Below the pieces are notes generated by a model, which worked only from the letters and a program-made list of their open reading frames with translations, ran no database searches and was not told the DNA's origin. Positions 36,701 through 50,400 of a stretch of 64,000 nt of DNA are shown here, one piece after another. The stretch is from assembly GCA_023053545.1 (NCBI GenBank), contig JAKZAN010000007.1, positions 4,960,001-5,024,000 on the forward strand, written 5' to 3'. The position numbers and the translations under genes are program-made. How positions within the stretch are numbered: position 1 is the stretch's first letter; every line of letters starts with the position of its first letter. The DNA is from Lepidurus packardi. Its lineage: Eukaryota > Arthropoda > Branchiopoda > Notostraca > Triopsidae.

Positions 36701-38942
36701 AAACTGTGTGCCTTGTACTCTTGATGTCAGCTGTGGCCCCCGCTGGCCGGCTGAGCTGTTACGGATCGTATATAGACGCACAAGATGGATATTAAGCTGG
36801 AAGCAGGTGATCGGATTTTCTCATGCAAATATCCACTTGTGTTAGGCCCTCAAAATTGCACCTCGAGCCAGACGATTCTTTGCTCGCAGGGACGTTCTAC
36901 TTTTTTGTCTGTGCGCTTATTTATTTTATTATTTTTTTTCTTTTTTAAGAGGATTATTATCCTTTAGTCGTTTGAATTTGGCGCGTGGCCATCGCTTTGC
37001 AATTAGGAGCGTTAACGTTCAGTTTTTCGTGCCGCCAGAAATGTGTTTAGTACGTCTCCGTTTGCCTGCAATGATCTATGGAAGTGAGCTGTCGTTTCTT
37101 TTCGCTTTTCTTGTTTGTTCTTATCCTCAACGTTTTTCGGAATTTTTATGAATTATTTTTTACTTCCCCATGAATTGATTCTCCTTTTACGTCGAAATAG
37201 AAAGGCAAACTACAAAGAAATCTAAGACGGGCAGCCAAAGAAGCGCCGAAAAAAGATGATGTTCAATTAAGCGAAAGCAGGGTTGCATATGACATTTTCG
37301 GCACAAGTGATTGGACATACCCAATAACGCTCTTTTGATCGGGCGAAGTCTTGCATGTCTCATAAAATCACTAGTCGAGAACCCATAACCATTCTTTACT
37401 TCGTTTTTTATCTCCTTGGCACATGAGTAGTCTATACCGTTTATACTATACTACTTAACGGGCGCGTAGAATAGAATAAGTGGCCCCTATTCGATACCCA
37501 GACCAACTAATATGAGTCGTTAGCTCATGCTCACGGGCCCACCCCTGCGCTGAATTTAACGTCCCTCATATAGTGCGTTTTGGCGTATAGGACTCAGTGG
37601 AAACACCATAGGAGCGTTTGTAAGTACGTACTGTACACCCTCCTTGACTTGAAGGAATAGGGCCCCGGTCAGCCTAGAAAGAATGGGGCCATTATGAACG
37701 TAAAGTATGCTGGGCGGGAAGTCATTTGAGGAAAAATGTTAGGAAACCACCAGCAGATAGATTGCGACTAGGTCAAGGTGTCCGGGCTGTAGGGGTGGAA
37801 TATGAGATATTGAGGATAATTTCGTAATCGTTGAGTCAAGGTGTTGATGCGTTTGGCAACTGACACGCGATTTCTCTTTTCATTGGAGTGAAGCCATTGC
37901 GTGTGGGACGGCTACGTCATGCAAATTAGGTCAGCTTTTCTTAATTTCGGGCTTAGCAGTTCCCTTTTCAACCCTCCTGAGATCATGGATCGTGTTTAAG
38001 TGGGGTTCCTCGTATTTAGCTGCTGTATTCTGGGGGAAATTGTGAGAGAAACCCGTTGTTCACACGTAAACCTTGCGCTGGAGGGGCCTCTTGTCGTGTC
38101 AATGCCAGGGAGCGCAGGGAGAGACCGAGAGAGGGGAGAGTAGCAACACTGAAGGAAGATACATGGAAGCTCGTCAGAGAAAGCAATTCAACACTTTGAC
38201 AGACTGACGCGTCAATTGATTCACGAGTCCCGGCTGATAGTTCGTAACCGTCTTAACAAATCCCAACCAGCCAACGGCACTACTTTTTTTTTTTACTAGG
38301 GCCTTCCATTTTTTTTCTTATATATGACTCTGAGGAAGGGCCAAAAGAATAAGAAGGAATTTGGTGTTCTGTGAGACTTAATGTCAAGTCGAATATCAGA
38401 TAAAGTTCAAGAGTCTGGTCTAAAAACGCGGCCGGCTTTGTTGGAAAGTCCCAAACATGTCTTGTGCGGTTCGGTACGGTTCGGCAATAATATTAAAGTC
38501 TGGCACAAGAACTAGGAGAAGTAAAACGGAGGATTTTAGGGAACACGATGTAGAGGAAATCCCGAAAATCTCGAAAATTGCAACCGAGGGCGCATAAAAT
38601 TTTGGCCAATTACGTGGCTGGACTTGGAAAGGGCGGGGACGAAGGCCTCGGGTAAATTAAAACCAAGTCCATAAACAGCACTCTTGCATTCTTGTCCGCC
38701 CCAGAAGTAGTAAGTTTAGTGACAACGTGAGTTTGTTGGTTGTCCATTAGAGGTGATGCGATTAAGGGGTTATATGGAGTTGAGTACTGTACGCAAAAAG
38801 TGCTATTGTGGGTGACGGGAGTTTGAGAGCTTTTTGAGTGACTCTTTTCAGCGAATAAGCTGTTTTGAATAAAAGAGAAAAATGTTGAGGTGCTTTAGGA
38901 GGAGCTAAGTGTGACTTTCTGTTTTGTTTTGTGTAAAAAAAA

Positions 38943-38955
38943 GGGGGGGGGGGGG
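38943..38955 (+). repeat. G homopolymer (13 bases)
   Basis: An A run passes directly into 13 consecutive G. Such runs are uncommon in AT-rich genomes and are prone to slippage. Confidence 0.9.
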
Positions 38956-40624
38956 CTTTGGAAGATGATTAAAAGTGCTGAAGCGTGTGGCCTATATGAC
39001 GAGTGTGTAGCGACAGACTTGTTATAAGCGTTAAAAAGGCGAGACAAAAAAAAGCACAAGAAAGCAAACATCAGAGAGGCGTCCTCCTAGTGAAACGACG
39101 TCGGTTTCACATTTATAGGATATCCCTCCCATGACGGCAAGGAAATCTGTTTATGAACAATAGTTTTTTTTTTAAATATTTTTTACAGTAGTTTTTCTTT
39201 ATTTTAAAATATTCTTTTCTTTTTTTAATATTTTTTCTTTTCTAAAATAGTTTTTGTTTTTTAAAACAATGTGACGAAAGAAGAAAGCAAATAGGAATTT
39301 AGGAAGAACCATTCATTGGCGAGGCAAAATTTCTTATACACACTATATACAATCAAGCAAAAAGTTGTAGCATGGGTCTCGGAATTCGTTATAATACTAA
39401 AAATCCAATCTGTCCGGCTGATGCATTGGTTACGGCTATTGAAGACAACCCATCCGTCGTTTTTGCTTTATTTTACGAAGCATTCAGGAAGGTCCCTACG
39501 GGAAAATGTAAATGCACACCATCGACAAAAACGCGAAAAGAACGGCGATCTTTTTTTTCCTGTGTGGGGTATACCTATTTTTCGGTTGAGGGTGCCAAGT
39601 AACAGTGTCTTGTGTTGTTCTGCTAGGTTGCAAAAGACCGTTAAAGGGCATCATCATAGTTTTATGATAGTTAATTGCAGGGCTTATTGTTATTAGAGCA
39701 ACTGTAACGGGGTCTTGATATAAATTGTCATGGGTGATAGACGACAACAGACACAGACCCACGCGTACAAACATTGTAGCGTATTACCAAGTCAAACGAA
39801 GAACCTAAACAACCCTCGAACGAAAGCGACGAGCTACTCTTATATAACCTCGAGCATTTGCGTGGTTGGACTGGAATGAGATTATATCAGCTGAAGGTGT
39901 TATTAGGCTTGTTTTTGATTGATGGTATACAGTATACGTGCAGATAAGCAATATATGTATATATAAGCTTTACATATATACTTTACATATAAGCTTTACA
40001 AAGCTTCAGTGTTATTTCGTGTTGGAAGCAGCTTGAAAAGAGCTTCCATGGAAGTTGTTTTCTTTTGCAAGTCATCTGGAAAATATTCCTGAGCCAGGCA
40101 GATATCCGTAAAATGTGTGCTATGCGCGGTTCGGAAAAGCGCAACTGATCAGTCATAGTGAAAAGAGTGTTGCTTTTAACGGTACTCATTAGCCGTGTTT
40201 GCGTATTAGGCCGCACATATTCGTATATTAAAGGACTCATGGAGTTAAAGGGCAATTGACACAAACATCACATGTTGTGGTTTTAATGTTTGCTTGTATA
40301 CCGCATTATTTCCAGAAGAAATAACTTGTTTACAATTTGTTTCCTGAACAGTTTTGCCGTTTCCTAAAATTCTTTGAACATTTTGGTTGTTTCCCAAAAT
40401 TTGTTTCATGAATTGGAATGTAAACTTTCAGTCGTGACCTCACGACACGTCAGGGCGTGGCGTACATCGCGTATTACCATGGTTACTGTTATTTCCATGT
40501 TTGAAACAGTAAACAAGGCTGTACAATAGCTATTAATCAGAAAGTTATATGATCCTGTTGCTCGAAATTTATTTCCTCATTAGCGTAACTAATATTTCGT
40601 GCATAACGGGAAGAAAAGTTTTAC

Positions 40625-40735
40625 TAGAAGCCAGATTTGTATCTATTTTTTATAGAAGACACATTTTTGTGAATTTTTTTATAGAAGCCAGTTTTTTTAT
40701 CAATTTTTTTTATAGAAACCGGATTTTTTTTTTGA
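40625..40735 (+). repeat. Imperfect tandem repeat, T-rich
   Basis: Units of roughly 30 bp built around TTTTTTATAGAAGCCAG recur three to four times with drift. No reading frame of interest crosses it. Confidence 0.6.
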
Positions 40736-43700
40736 CCTATTTAAAAAAATAACGTTGTGTTTTGGAGGCTATATTGTCCGTTAAGTAAGAGGCAGTGTTA
40801 AGTATTGCTAATGTTGCAAGGAACCAAACGCATGAATGTTTTCGTTTTGCCCGCACCGGAATTCCGAGTAGACCTGAGAGCAAGGGTACGCACCTTGTAT
40901 GTCAAATGGGACCTCCTTTTCCCTATTTCTGGGTCCCCCTCTCCGTCAACAGCTTGTCGCCCATGAAGACATTCTAAATGGAGTCTGTGTTGTCTCTCTG
41001 TCTCTTTCTTTTGTGCACGAGGCACTTCGGGGGATGACTAGGTGGCTAGCTCTTCTTGCTTCTCGCTTTACACGTCAAACTACATCACACCGTAGCATAC
41101 TACGGCGTCAGCTCCTCGTAACCTCCAAGGAATCTTTTACAATACAGCCTGTTCAAAAAACGCGCACGGTGAGCTCACAGTTGGGCTTGCCAAAAAACAG
41201 GAGCGATGCCTGAGCGATTTTGTGGCCAATCACTTATTCCCTTAACCACGACTTGACGTTTGTGTCTTTTGTCTATTCTTTCATTTCGTTATTTCGTTAA
41301 ACTCCTTTTGGAACTGGCTTGGATTCCTAAGGACTTTTCATTTCCTTTTTATTTGTTTTCATTGGGGAGTAATTTCCATAAGTGATTTAGGATTTAGACT
41401 GACTAGCCAAAAATGTAAAAGAAAAGGTTAGGTAAACGAAGCCAAAACCGTTAAGACAAAACCGAGCCATTTACCTTTGTTATATTTTATCCGTTCGCCC
41501 CGTTCAGAAACCGAGGTTCGGGAAAGTTTTAAGGTCTGAAAGGAAGACAAGAGATTCCGTAAAATGAAATGAGCAATTTGGAGTAAGTTGCTAGGCAACT
41601 CCCTGATTCCCGCTTTTTTCCCCCTGTCCTGATCTTCGCACATTGTAATCCGAGGGGAATAAAAGCGTTTTAGCCTGGCGTGAGGAAAGAAAGAGAATTA
41701 ACGTTCGGAATTTCACTTTTTGGCATCGAAATGCTGTCCTTGTGACTTGGTGAGGCTTCGGTGGAAACTTAATGCTTGCTTAATGCCGACAAGAACTGAC
41801 TTCTCTGGATCACTAAGATTCGAAAGTATACGTTCCTGTGGGCACAATTAAACTATAAAACGAAAATGATCTTATTGTGTATTCTTCGCTTTGTTGCATG
41901 TGGGCAAAGCCGGTTCCACCCAACACATGGTTTGTGTGTATAATGCAGTGCAGACAATCGTAGACTTGAATTGCAATGAGGTCTTTTTTCCCGGGCTTGT
42001 CATGGTTTTGATGGTCGTCCTGCTTGATGGAGCAAGACAGATTAGTAGACGAAATATCATGCAAGTCCTTTGCATGCTCTTACGCTTTCCAACATTCAAC
42101 AGCAAGCGAATTGTTGCGTGACACGTTAAAACCCCCGCCCGGGCAATGGCAGAGTTTACGAGAAGGATCCTTACTGCAGGGACTGAACTACATTAACATT
42201 CAAAGCCCCCTAACACTTAACAGCATACAAGCCGGAAAAATTTTTCTTTTAATAAACTAGAAAATGAACGTCATGTGAGTAGGAAGATAGTTTTTAGAAA
42301 TAGGAAGTTAACAGCTTTCAGTTACCTCCTTTCGGTTTCCGTTTTATGCTCAATTTTTCTTTCCTCAACTTCCTTTACAACCTGCTTTTGTGTCGGCAGA
42401 AAGTGTCGTTGTCCGATTTAGCCGGAAGATTTATCACCTGGAGAATCTCCAGGAAAGAGAATTCGTATCACTGAGCGGCGGTGTACGCGCAGCTAAGGTC
42501 TTTTCCGTTGCCCGCAGTTCCCATTCCCGCTTTCTCGGAGGGATGCCACTTCAGCCGCTCAGGAAAGGAGAGGATTTCTGCAATTTATTACAAATTCCCG
42601 CTTCACTGATGTAAAGTTCGGCTCAGTATCGGAACCCCACGCGAGAGATTTATTAAGAATATGCTTTAGAAACGAAGATTTTCTTTACGCAATTTGTACG
42701 AATTTTTCTTTGAAGAGAAAACCAAAAAAAAGAAAAACATCCATTTGGGTTTTCTTTAGGACATTGTCTGCGTGAACGGCAAGAAGTAGTAGACATTTCT
42801 CTCCCCTTTCTGGGAATGGGAATAACTTCTAATTGGTTTATTCTAGAGTTCCCGCCTGAATTTATTAGGGTACTAGGGAAATGAGAACTAGACTTTTGTG
42901 TTGAACCTGCAAAGGTATCAGAGTCAAATAGAAGGTAAAATTGGATTCATTATTGCACTTTGGGATAAAGGTGGAATGAAACGGAGTGTCGAATTCACTC
43001 GATCTTTTGCCTTGTCGTAAAATAGGTCGTGAACTTTCCCATCAATGTGTTCTCGAAGCAATTCAGCTAAACTTTTCAGCCTGCCTTTACAGTGTAGTTC
43101 GGAGAAAGTAAAGAAATAAGGAAAAAGGAAAAGAAATTGGATTCTCGTGAGAAGTTGTTTCTCATCTTCAGGTCCTGAGGCTGTAGCAATGTGTCAGTAT
43201 TGACGTTGCAGCAACAACGAAACTGTCGGTAGAACAAAAGGTTGCTTATATTTAAGTCCACGTCAGATCTGTCACGCAAAAGACGTTCAAAGACATGTGT
43301 TTCTCTACAAGACTTGCAACTCGTTGTTTCTTTTTTTTTGCCGCCTTTCACGGGCGTTAACCACATTGGGAAAGATCTCTAATCTTATTGTTTTCTCCCG
43401 TCACTGTGTTCGATTGAGCAGCAGTTGGTCCCATACGGACTGTTGGATCACGCTAAACCAGTAAAAGAAAAAGAACGACCGCAAAGGAGGCAGGAAGTCC
43501 AGCCAAGCCGAGAAATCCCATTGTGATGTGTTCTTTCCTCGTCCCAAGTTCTCATCACTTGTCTCATCACTGGTTTGGAGGAGTTCTTTGTGTCATATTG
43601 AGCACACGAGTTTATTCGCTTTGTTTATTTATGATAACGGACTCGCATGGGATCTTTTAAGAGTATCGATTGATTCATTTGTTCCTATTAGAAAGGCTGA

Positions 43701-43961
43701 AGAAACGGACTGACCTTTCTAGACCGCTTTCCCAAGCCTCTGTTTGATTAATCCACTGAGTCAGTCGCCATTTGAGTCGCAAAAGAAAGAAAACAAAAGA
43801 AGCCACGTTCTTGGTTGGCAGTTATTGGTTCCTCCAAGTGTTAATCTTTGTCAACATCGTTTGCTTGGCCCTTTTTTTGCATCAGACTTGTTTTACTTAT
43901 TGTGAGTCTTTCGAAGAGTCCCGGAAAAACAGCTTATGACCTTTTTTGATTTTCTATAACG

Positions 43962-43969
43962 TATAAAAG
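43962..43969 (+). promoter_or_regulatory. TATA box upstream of the CCAP-receptor-like gene
   Basis: TATAAAAG lies about 500 bp before the receptor ATG at 44464. A strong acceptor at 44097/44098 and a further likely acceptor near 44407 suggest one or two short 5' UTR introns between this promoter and the first coding exon. Confidence 0.45.
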
Positions 43970-44463
43970 CACGCTTTGCCGCTATTATCTCTCCGTTTTT
44001 CTAGCAAAGCAAAAACCCTTAAGAAACGGACACATGCACTAAAAAAAAACGAAGTGGCTCTATTAACTCAATTTTCCTTTGGGCTATTTCTTTCTAGGTT
44101 GACAAAATTGACGCTGACACGTTTACCGGAGCGCAAAAGGACGACTTGAGCCTACAGAAAATTTCTCTTGGCATCGTTTACAAGCTAAACTCGCCCATCA
44201 GTGCACATTTGGCCAAGCCTGCCGACCACATTCTTTCGTATCATGACAAATACGGGGAGTCGCACTCACTGAAAATAGCAAGCGGGTATACAAGAAGAAT
44301 CGATTGCGGAATAGAACGGGTAACTTATACAAGTATAAACATAGCGTCGTTTTATATCATCCCGAAAGTGTCGAGTTTTATATTTGTGACACATTTTCAT
44401 ATCGCAGGCTCCAGTTTGTCGTCAGTGACCAGATAGTTGTACACAAACAAGACGGAATACAAA

Positions 44464-47400
44464 ATGACTCCTAGCGGTGAAGGTGGAACTTCACTTTTCG
44501 AAAATAACGACTCGTGGAATGTAACACTTGCAACGGACATGTCGACCAACAACACTAACGCTAGTTCTATGTCAGAAGATAGCAGTCCCTTTTTTTTCTA
44601 TCAGGTAAGTTGTAAATTTTTTTGCGTTTCTTTGGCTTCGGTTTTCTTTCCGAACGCTGAATTATTTTTCTTTCTTTTTTTGTGGGTTTTTGCTGTGAAC
44701 CTATAATTACGGGCGTGGTCCTACTAGGTCACTAATGAGGTAGTTTTTTCAAGGAATTGTTGAGTAAAAACACGAATAACTTTTCCTATGCGGCAATCCT
44801 TATTCCTTATGTCAAATAGAAACTATACTTCATTTCTTCAAGTTTTTCGGCACGGAATTCGTGCGTTATGCTTCAGTGCAGTTTGTCTTTTTATAGCTTG
44901 GCTTCCTAAGCAAATCATTCACAAGCCCGGTATTCTGTATGTTACGATCCTTGTACACATTACGTGAGGTCAATTTGGTAGATTATAAAAAACCATCTAA
45001 AGATGAAAAGTCTGTATTTGGTCTATGCAGTTGAAAAAGCTTTCTGGGAATTTGAATGTGCGTGAAACCTCATCTCTTTTGAAGACCCTAGACAGGATAT
45101 TGCTTCAATGCCAGAAGAAGGTACTTCCCAAGATTCGAGCTTAGTGCAATCTCTTAATTCGAAGTTACTGTGGTTACATGCCTGTATTGTTGCCTCAGCA
45201 ACTGACACAAGCCAGGTGGAACTTTTTTCCTTTTTTTATGATCGGGGATCTTGCCTACCATCTAAAAGAACGTGGAAAGGAAACTTATTTGCGAACTGTC
45301 GGAGGAAGCATTAGACAGAGTTGAGGGAGAAGAAGCAATCGACGAAAGTTTTGAAAAAATAACGTGCGTCGACAGTTGTCATTAGCAGTCCGGAAATTAA
45401 AATGTAGCACAATAAAGACCAACGATTTCTAAACGGACCGTAGGCCTATAAGGGAGAAAGGACACTGTAAAAGCTTTTTCAGCTTTAATACCACACGGTA
45501 ACTTGAACCTCTAATGGCGCTGTAGCCTGGCAAATTTTATTCGAAAATTCTCATTATCTGTGCAATATAATGAAATTGTATTGTTGCAGTAATGCATGGG
45601 ATCTATAAATCTACTTTACCTGCTGAGTTTTATTTTTAATATCGCTTTAACTATTTTTTTTCATAGTGTTCAAGTTATGAAAATTTTAGCCGAATCATTT
45701 ATCAAAATTTTAAGCAGTAGATAAAGTAGATTTTATTATTAAGGTAGCTTTAGAAAAATAATTGTCATTTATCTCTTTCTATTCCATTTACTTTCTTGTT
45801 TAAAGGTTATGAAATTACTATGAGAAATGGTCTGACATCAGTGCCATCTTTTGACAAAAAAATATCATATACTTGCAGTACACCGTGACCGTAATCCGCT
45901 TTTTTGCCATTGAAAACCTAAGGTCAGTCGCGTCATTTTGTGTTTCGGTAAATTCGTTAGCGTTGTAGTTAGCTTGAAGAAAGGACGTCGACGTGGCCTT
46001 TTTTCCCATTATCCTGCGTACATTTCTTGCCTTTAAGAAGAAATTCAGTGTTACGTGAGGCCCAGACGAAGTCAATCTGACGGCGTTTGATCTTTCGGTC
46101 GTTGAAATAAGGGTAAAAAGGGGCCTTCCCATCTGTCATGTTCGTGTCGTATCGCCTCCTTCTTCCTGTCACAGAGCAGGGCATTCACGTGCCTCTTGTC
46201 CCACTAGTCGTCTCGCCTTAAGCAGCCATCCGTCTTTTCACTCGTCATATGCATACCGCAATGCTTATTTGCTAGAGCCGGCCAAATCAGCTGGAAAGTA
46301 AAATGTATATTCCTTACTGCTCGAGTGCCAAGTAAATTTCCCCCATTTCTGCCGGTTCTAGACCATTCTGCCCTGTTGTAAGGGTTCGTGGCTCACTCAA
46401 CCCAGCAGCAGTACTGGCAATGCTTGGAAGCGTCGTTTCTAAACTTTAGAGACTTTTCTCTGGGTCTGGGATTACTCCACATCCGTTGTTCTTGGTTGTG
46501 GGAGCGTGCAAAAATGTAGTTGTGCAAAATTAACTTCCTCGATACTTGGTGTACGGCATGCTAGGTTCAGTAAAAGCCAATCGAGTAGACGAGTTCGAGA
46601 GCCTCTTGGCAGAAAAAGAGAGAGAGAGCACGCACGAACCAAATCCATGTTCGCGTGAGTATTGCGTAAAGAGCTGGCACGACCGCGAAGCAATAAAAGC
46701 AAAAAGTCCACTATTCAACACCGTTTGTTAGCGTTACTATACAGCCACCATTCGACTCCCTTTCGACATATAACTCGGAATCGCTGGTGAATGGAGGCAA
46801 AGGAAACGACCACTTTGAGTTAGACTTTCATATAAAGTCAGTGCGACGCATAGTTCATTACCATAGCAGTAAAGAAAAGTGTTTTGTAAAACACAACTAT
46901 GTCTACTTAGGCCTGCTTCGCAGTTATGGACTGCTTACGCGCTTGGAGATTGCAGAAAGCAAGTCAGTTATGCTCTAACATTGATTAGAGCATTAAAAAA
47001 AATAAAAAGCAAGTTATACGAAAAGAAATGGAAGCTGCGGAACCAGGCGTAAATGTCCGAGGAGGTTTTTCCAAAGCTCTAGCGAGTTGGGGGAGTGGTT
47101 ATAGGGTACCGAGACTGCTTCACACTTGCAACTATTTTTTTTTTGGTCCAGCTGAACGTCGCTCGACTGGAAGCATAGGACGTATAAAAAGCGACCATTA
47201 CAAGTTAGGCAACACAACGAAATCTGCACCCGACAACGTCCGAATGGGGCAGCATATAATCCCATCGCCCCAGCCCTCCTATGAAGTCCAGCTTCAAGTT
47301 AGCACTTGGGTTGTGGTCAACATCTCTCCCCGAAGAATCGTTGCCTCAAGAGCCAACAAAAGACTCGATTTTGCTTGCCCATTTGATCAGAAATACTTGT

Positions 47401-50400
47401 CTTTCAATAAAACGGATATAAATGTCCTGGCCATTCCCAAGATGAACATGATATAAGCCATCCGCGCGGAAGTAACGTCAGGGTCGCCTTGGGGGTATCA
47501 CAAGTTAGCCAAAAAGAGCTAAAGATCTTCTGAAATTCCTTGAGAAGATTCTTCTGAGAAGCCCGAATCCTTTGTAACCAAGATATTCCTAAAGCGACGA
47601 TGACTGCGCAACCATTTGAAACCAAGTTAAGCGCACTTTTTTATATTTCGCTCGACTCAAAGTAAATTGAAATCGCAGAAGAAGTTTGACAGTGCGCTGC
47701 TTTTTTAGCTTGTGTTGGTATCCTTCTTCGTCTCCGGGCGACAGGAAAGTGCTTCTGCGATGTTCAGTTCACGAGTTTGAAATTGTATTCTCGTGAGGAA
47801 GCAATGTGTAGCTATTCAAATATATACCTTTAATATATAGCTAATATATACCCAATTTATAGCTATTCAAATATATACCTTTCAAATTCTTAACATACTA
47901 GATCGCTTAGGTCACTTTTTTTTTAAGCAAAAGCCTGTCTGAAGTTTACAAACACTTTTATTAGCTGCGAACTGTTTGCTTTCCAACTAAGTTTGTGCAA
48001 TTAATCAATGCGGCATCAATGGAGGGCTAGATTTCCGGTGCTGATTTCCTAGATCTACTGCTCGATCAAAGCGTCATCTATGTTTTCCCTGACAGCCATC
48101 CGGATTTTCGTTACAGGGGTTACAAAAGGAAAGCCTTAAGCACCCTTGAGATGTTAAGCAATGTTGAGCAATGGAGAACTAATGAAAGGGATTTTTTTTG
48201 TTGTTGTATTAGATTGCAGGAATATTCAAGTTATATTTGGGGGAAGTACAATAAGAAATGGGGGATTACGGCAGCAATAGAACAGGGGGAGAAGCAAGTG
48301 AGGGTTTCAAGCAAGCCCACGGGTTAGCGACGCTTCAATACGGCACTAAAGCTGGCCGATTGTTCCGAGTTATCGGCGGCATTCGTATCCATGGCGCTGC
48401 GTTCCATACCATTCTGGAGTTGAATATTTGCGTCGGATTCTTCACCTTCGGGCAATGGAATTCGGAGTCGAACCTGAAAGGTACGATCACCAGAAGCTAC
48501 TCCGTTTTGGAGCGAGTCTTGAGCTTGTCCAGCTTGTAACTGATCTGAGAACAGGGTTTGCTGTGCGGTAGCGTCTTGGGACTGAAGGGAGCCTCCAAAG
48601 CTGCCACGACGGGCGTCAGATTCAGGGGACACTCCCAAGACCGGGACGCAAGGAATGTTTTTGATCTGAACATCTTCTAACGTGACTCCGGGTCCGCACT
48701 CTCTCGCCACAGCTACCGAATTTTGATTTTGCTGAGGCTGAGTTTGGAACAACTGCTGGGATCGAAATTGCGAAGAAGGCGACCGTGACGCTGTTCGTTG
48801 TGGTTGATTGGCGGCTGAGTTAAATTGGTTGACCGGAGAGGGTACGATTCGGATATTTGCGGGAAGCAAAACCTGAGTTGGAGCGCGAAGACTAATATGA
48901 GCATTCGTTTCGGATCCTCCGTTCATGTTCTGGGTACGGGAGTACTGTTGAAATGTTTGCTGCTGCTGACCGCTGGCTACAGGAATGCTGATTCTTAGAC
49001 GAGTGTGCTGCTGCTTATTTGGCAATTGTTGATTGATTTGGGCATCACGACTATTAATGGGAGTTCCAGCTACGAATTGGCCTTGGCGAAATTGATTGGG
49101 GTCTTGAAATTGACCGATCTGAACAGGATTCATTACGGTCTGGTATCGCGAAACCACAGGCAAGGGGGCGACGCCAAAACTCGGCACAGGAAAAGGGATA
49201 GGGATGAATAACGCCCGCGTTCCGGATACCAGCACAAGGCTCACCTTAAAAAAGGAGAAAAAAGGAAAATTACTCCGACTTTTTCTTTTGTTAAATTGAT
49301 GCGAAACAGTCACAGATGGCGCTGGTGTTTCTTATTGTTTTGCAGGCCTTGCGTAAGAATGTTAAAAAAAATTAAACTAAAAAAGTTAACCGATTTTTTT
49401 TTTCACTTAAAATTATAAATTAAAAAACTTATTACCAGAGATAAGATCGATAGGAATGGCATTATTCTTTCTTGTTGGTTGCTGTATAACGAATTGTCGA
49501 CGCCAAGTCAACTTTGACAAGATATGGATGATGGATGGTACCAATGCGTGTCAGTCAAGTTCTTGAACCCACCTGTGACTAAGTTTATACAGAAGGTGCG
49601 CAGTTTATATGCACAATCTGAGGTAGGTAGCGGGATCAACGTTGGAGCTGAAAATCGTTTTAGGGTACGATGCTCCCCGTTTCTGGTGAATGAGAAAGTG
49701 GGGGAAATCCGGGTCCTATAGATGCTAATTCCGGTCTTTTCCTCTTTCGTTTTCTTTATTTCACCTCTAGACCGAACAATTCACTTTCCTATGGATCCTC
49801 TTTGTTTTAATCGTCGTGGGCAATGCGGCTGTTTTGCTGGCTTTGTCCATGTCCAAGGCCAGGAAATCACGGATGAATTATTTCATCATGCATTTGGCCA
49901 TCGCTGGTATGTGGAAATTTTTATTCAATTTGTATCGATCTTATTTTATTTTTTTCGATTCCCGTATGTCGATTTTTATTTTGATTTTATTTTGATTTTA
50001 AGTATGGCGTCTCCATTTTTGGATGGCGGCAACGTACTTGCTTTTGTTTTGGTGAAGCTTTTGATTCAATCTTTTTATTCCAAAACATTAATTTGTGCTA
50101 TTTCTCTCTTTATATCTTTTGCTGCTGCTGTTCGGCGTCAACGACAGATCTCAGTGTAGGGTTGATAAGCGTTTTGACGGATGTCATCTGGAAAATAACT
50201 GTTTCGTGGAACGCGGGTAATGCCGCTTGCAAAATCATTCGATTTGCTCAGGTAATTTGCACGTTGTTTTACATAATTTGTGCTCGACAATCTTTCTTTT
50301 CATTTGAAAATGTCATTCTTGTGGATTACAAGCATTTTCTATTTTATTTTTCGCGGCACAAAAAGTGGAGGCGGAATGTGGAGTAGGAGAGTTTTATAAA

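Larger units (their letters stand above)
26115..43961. other. 18 kb without recognisable coding exons
   Basis: No protein family was recognised on either strand. Open frames are short, overlap each other and often begin at non-ATG codons. Contents noted: a 93-bp tandem duplication (26988-27173), a family A MITE (29565-30096), a 13-bp perfect hairpin (30676-30706), a frame-open block at 32549-32959, a G run (38943-38955), T/A-rich low complexity near 39160-39270, and an imperfect tandem repeat near 40625-40735. The region lies upstream of the neuropeptide receptor gene and could contain its enhancers or non-coding transcripts; that is inference. Confidence 0.55.

Noticed and set aside
44146-44436. 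96-codon frame just upstream of the receptor start
   Set aside because: It does not continue in frame into the receptor and starts with a non-canonical codon in that reading. More likely 5' UTR exon sequence.
47028-47456. 142-codon ATG-initiated frame within the receptor intron
   Set aside because: No signal peptide, domain or repeat; flanked by AT-rich low-complexity sequence; no convincing splice sites. Could be a young gene but cannot be supported.
49245-49313. ATG at 49313 as the start of the nested Gln-rich protein
   Set aside because: This start gives a charged, Ser/Lys-rich leader ahead of the hydrophobic stretch and needs reading through a polypyrimidine tract plus AAG acceptor. The spliced 9-residue exon at 49436-49462 gives a normal signal peptide.
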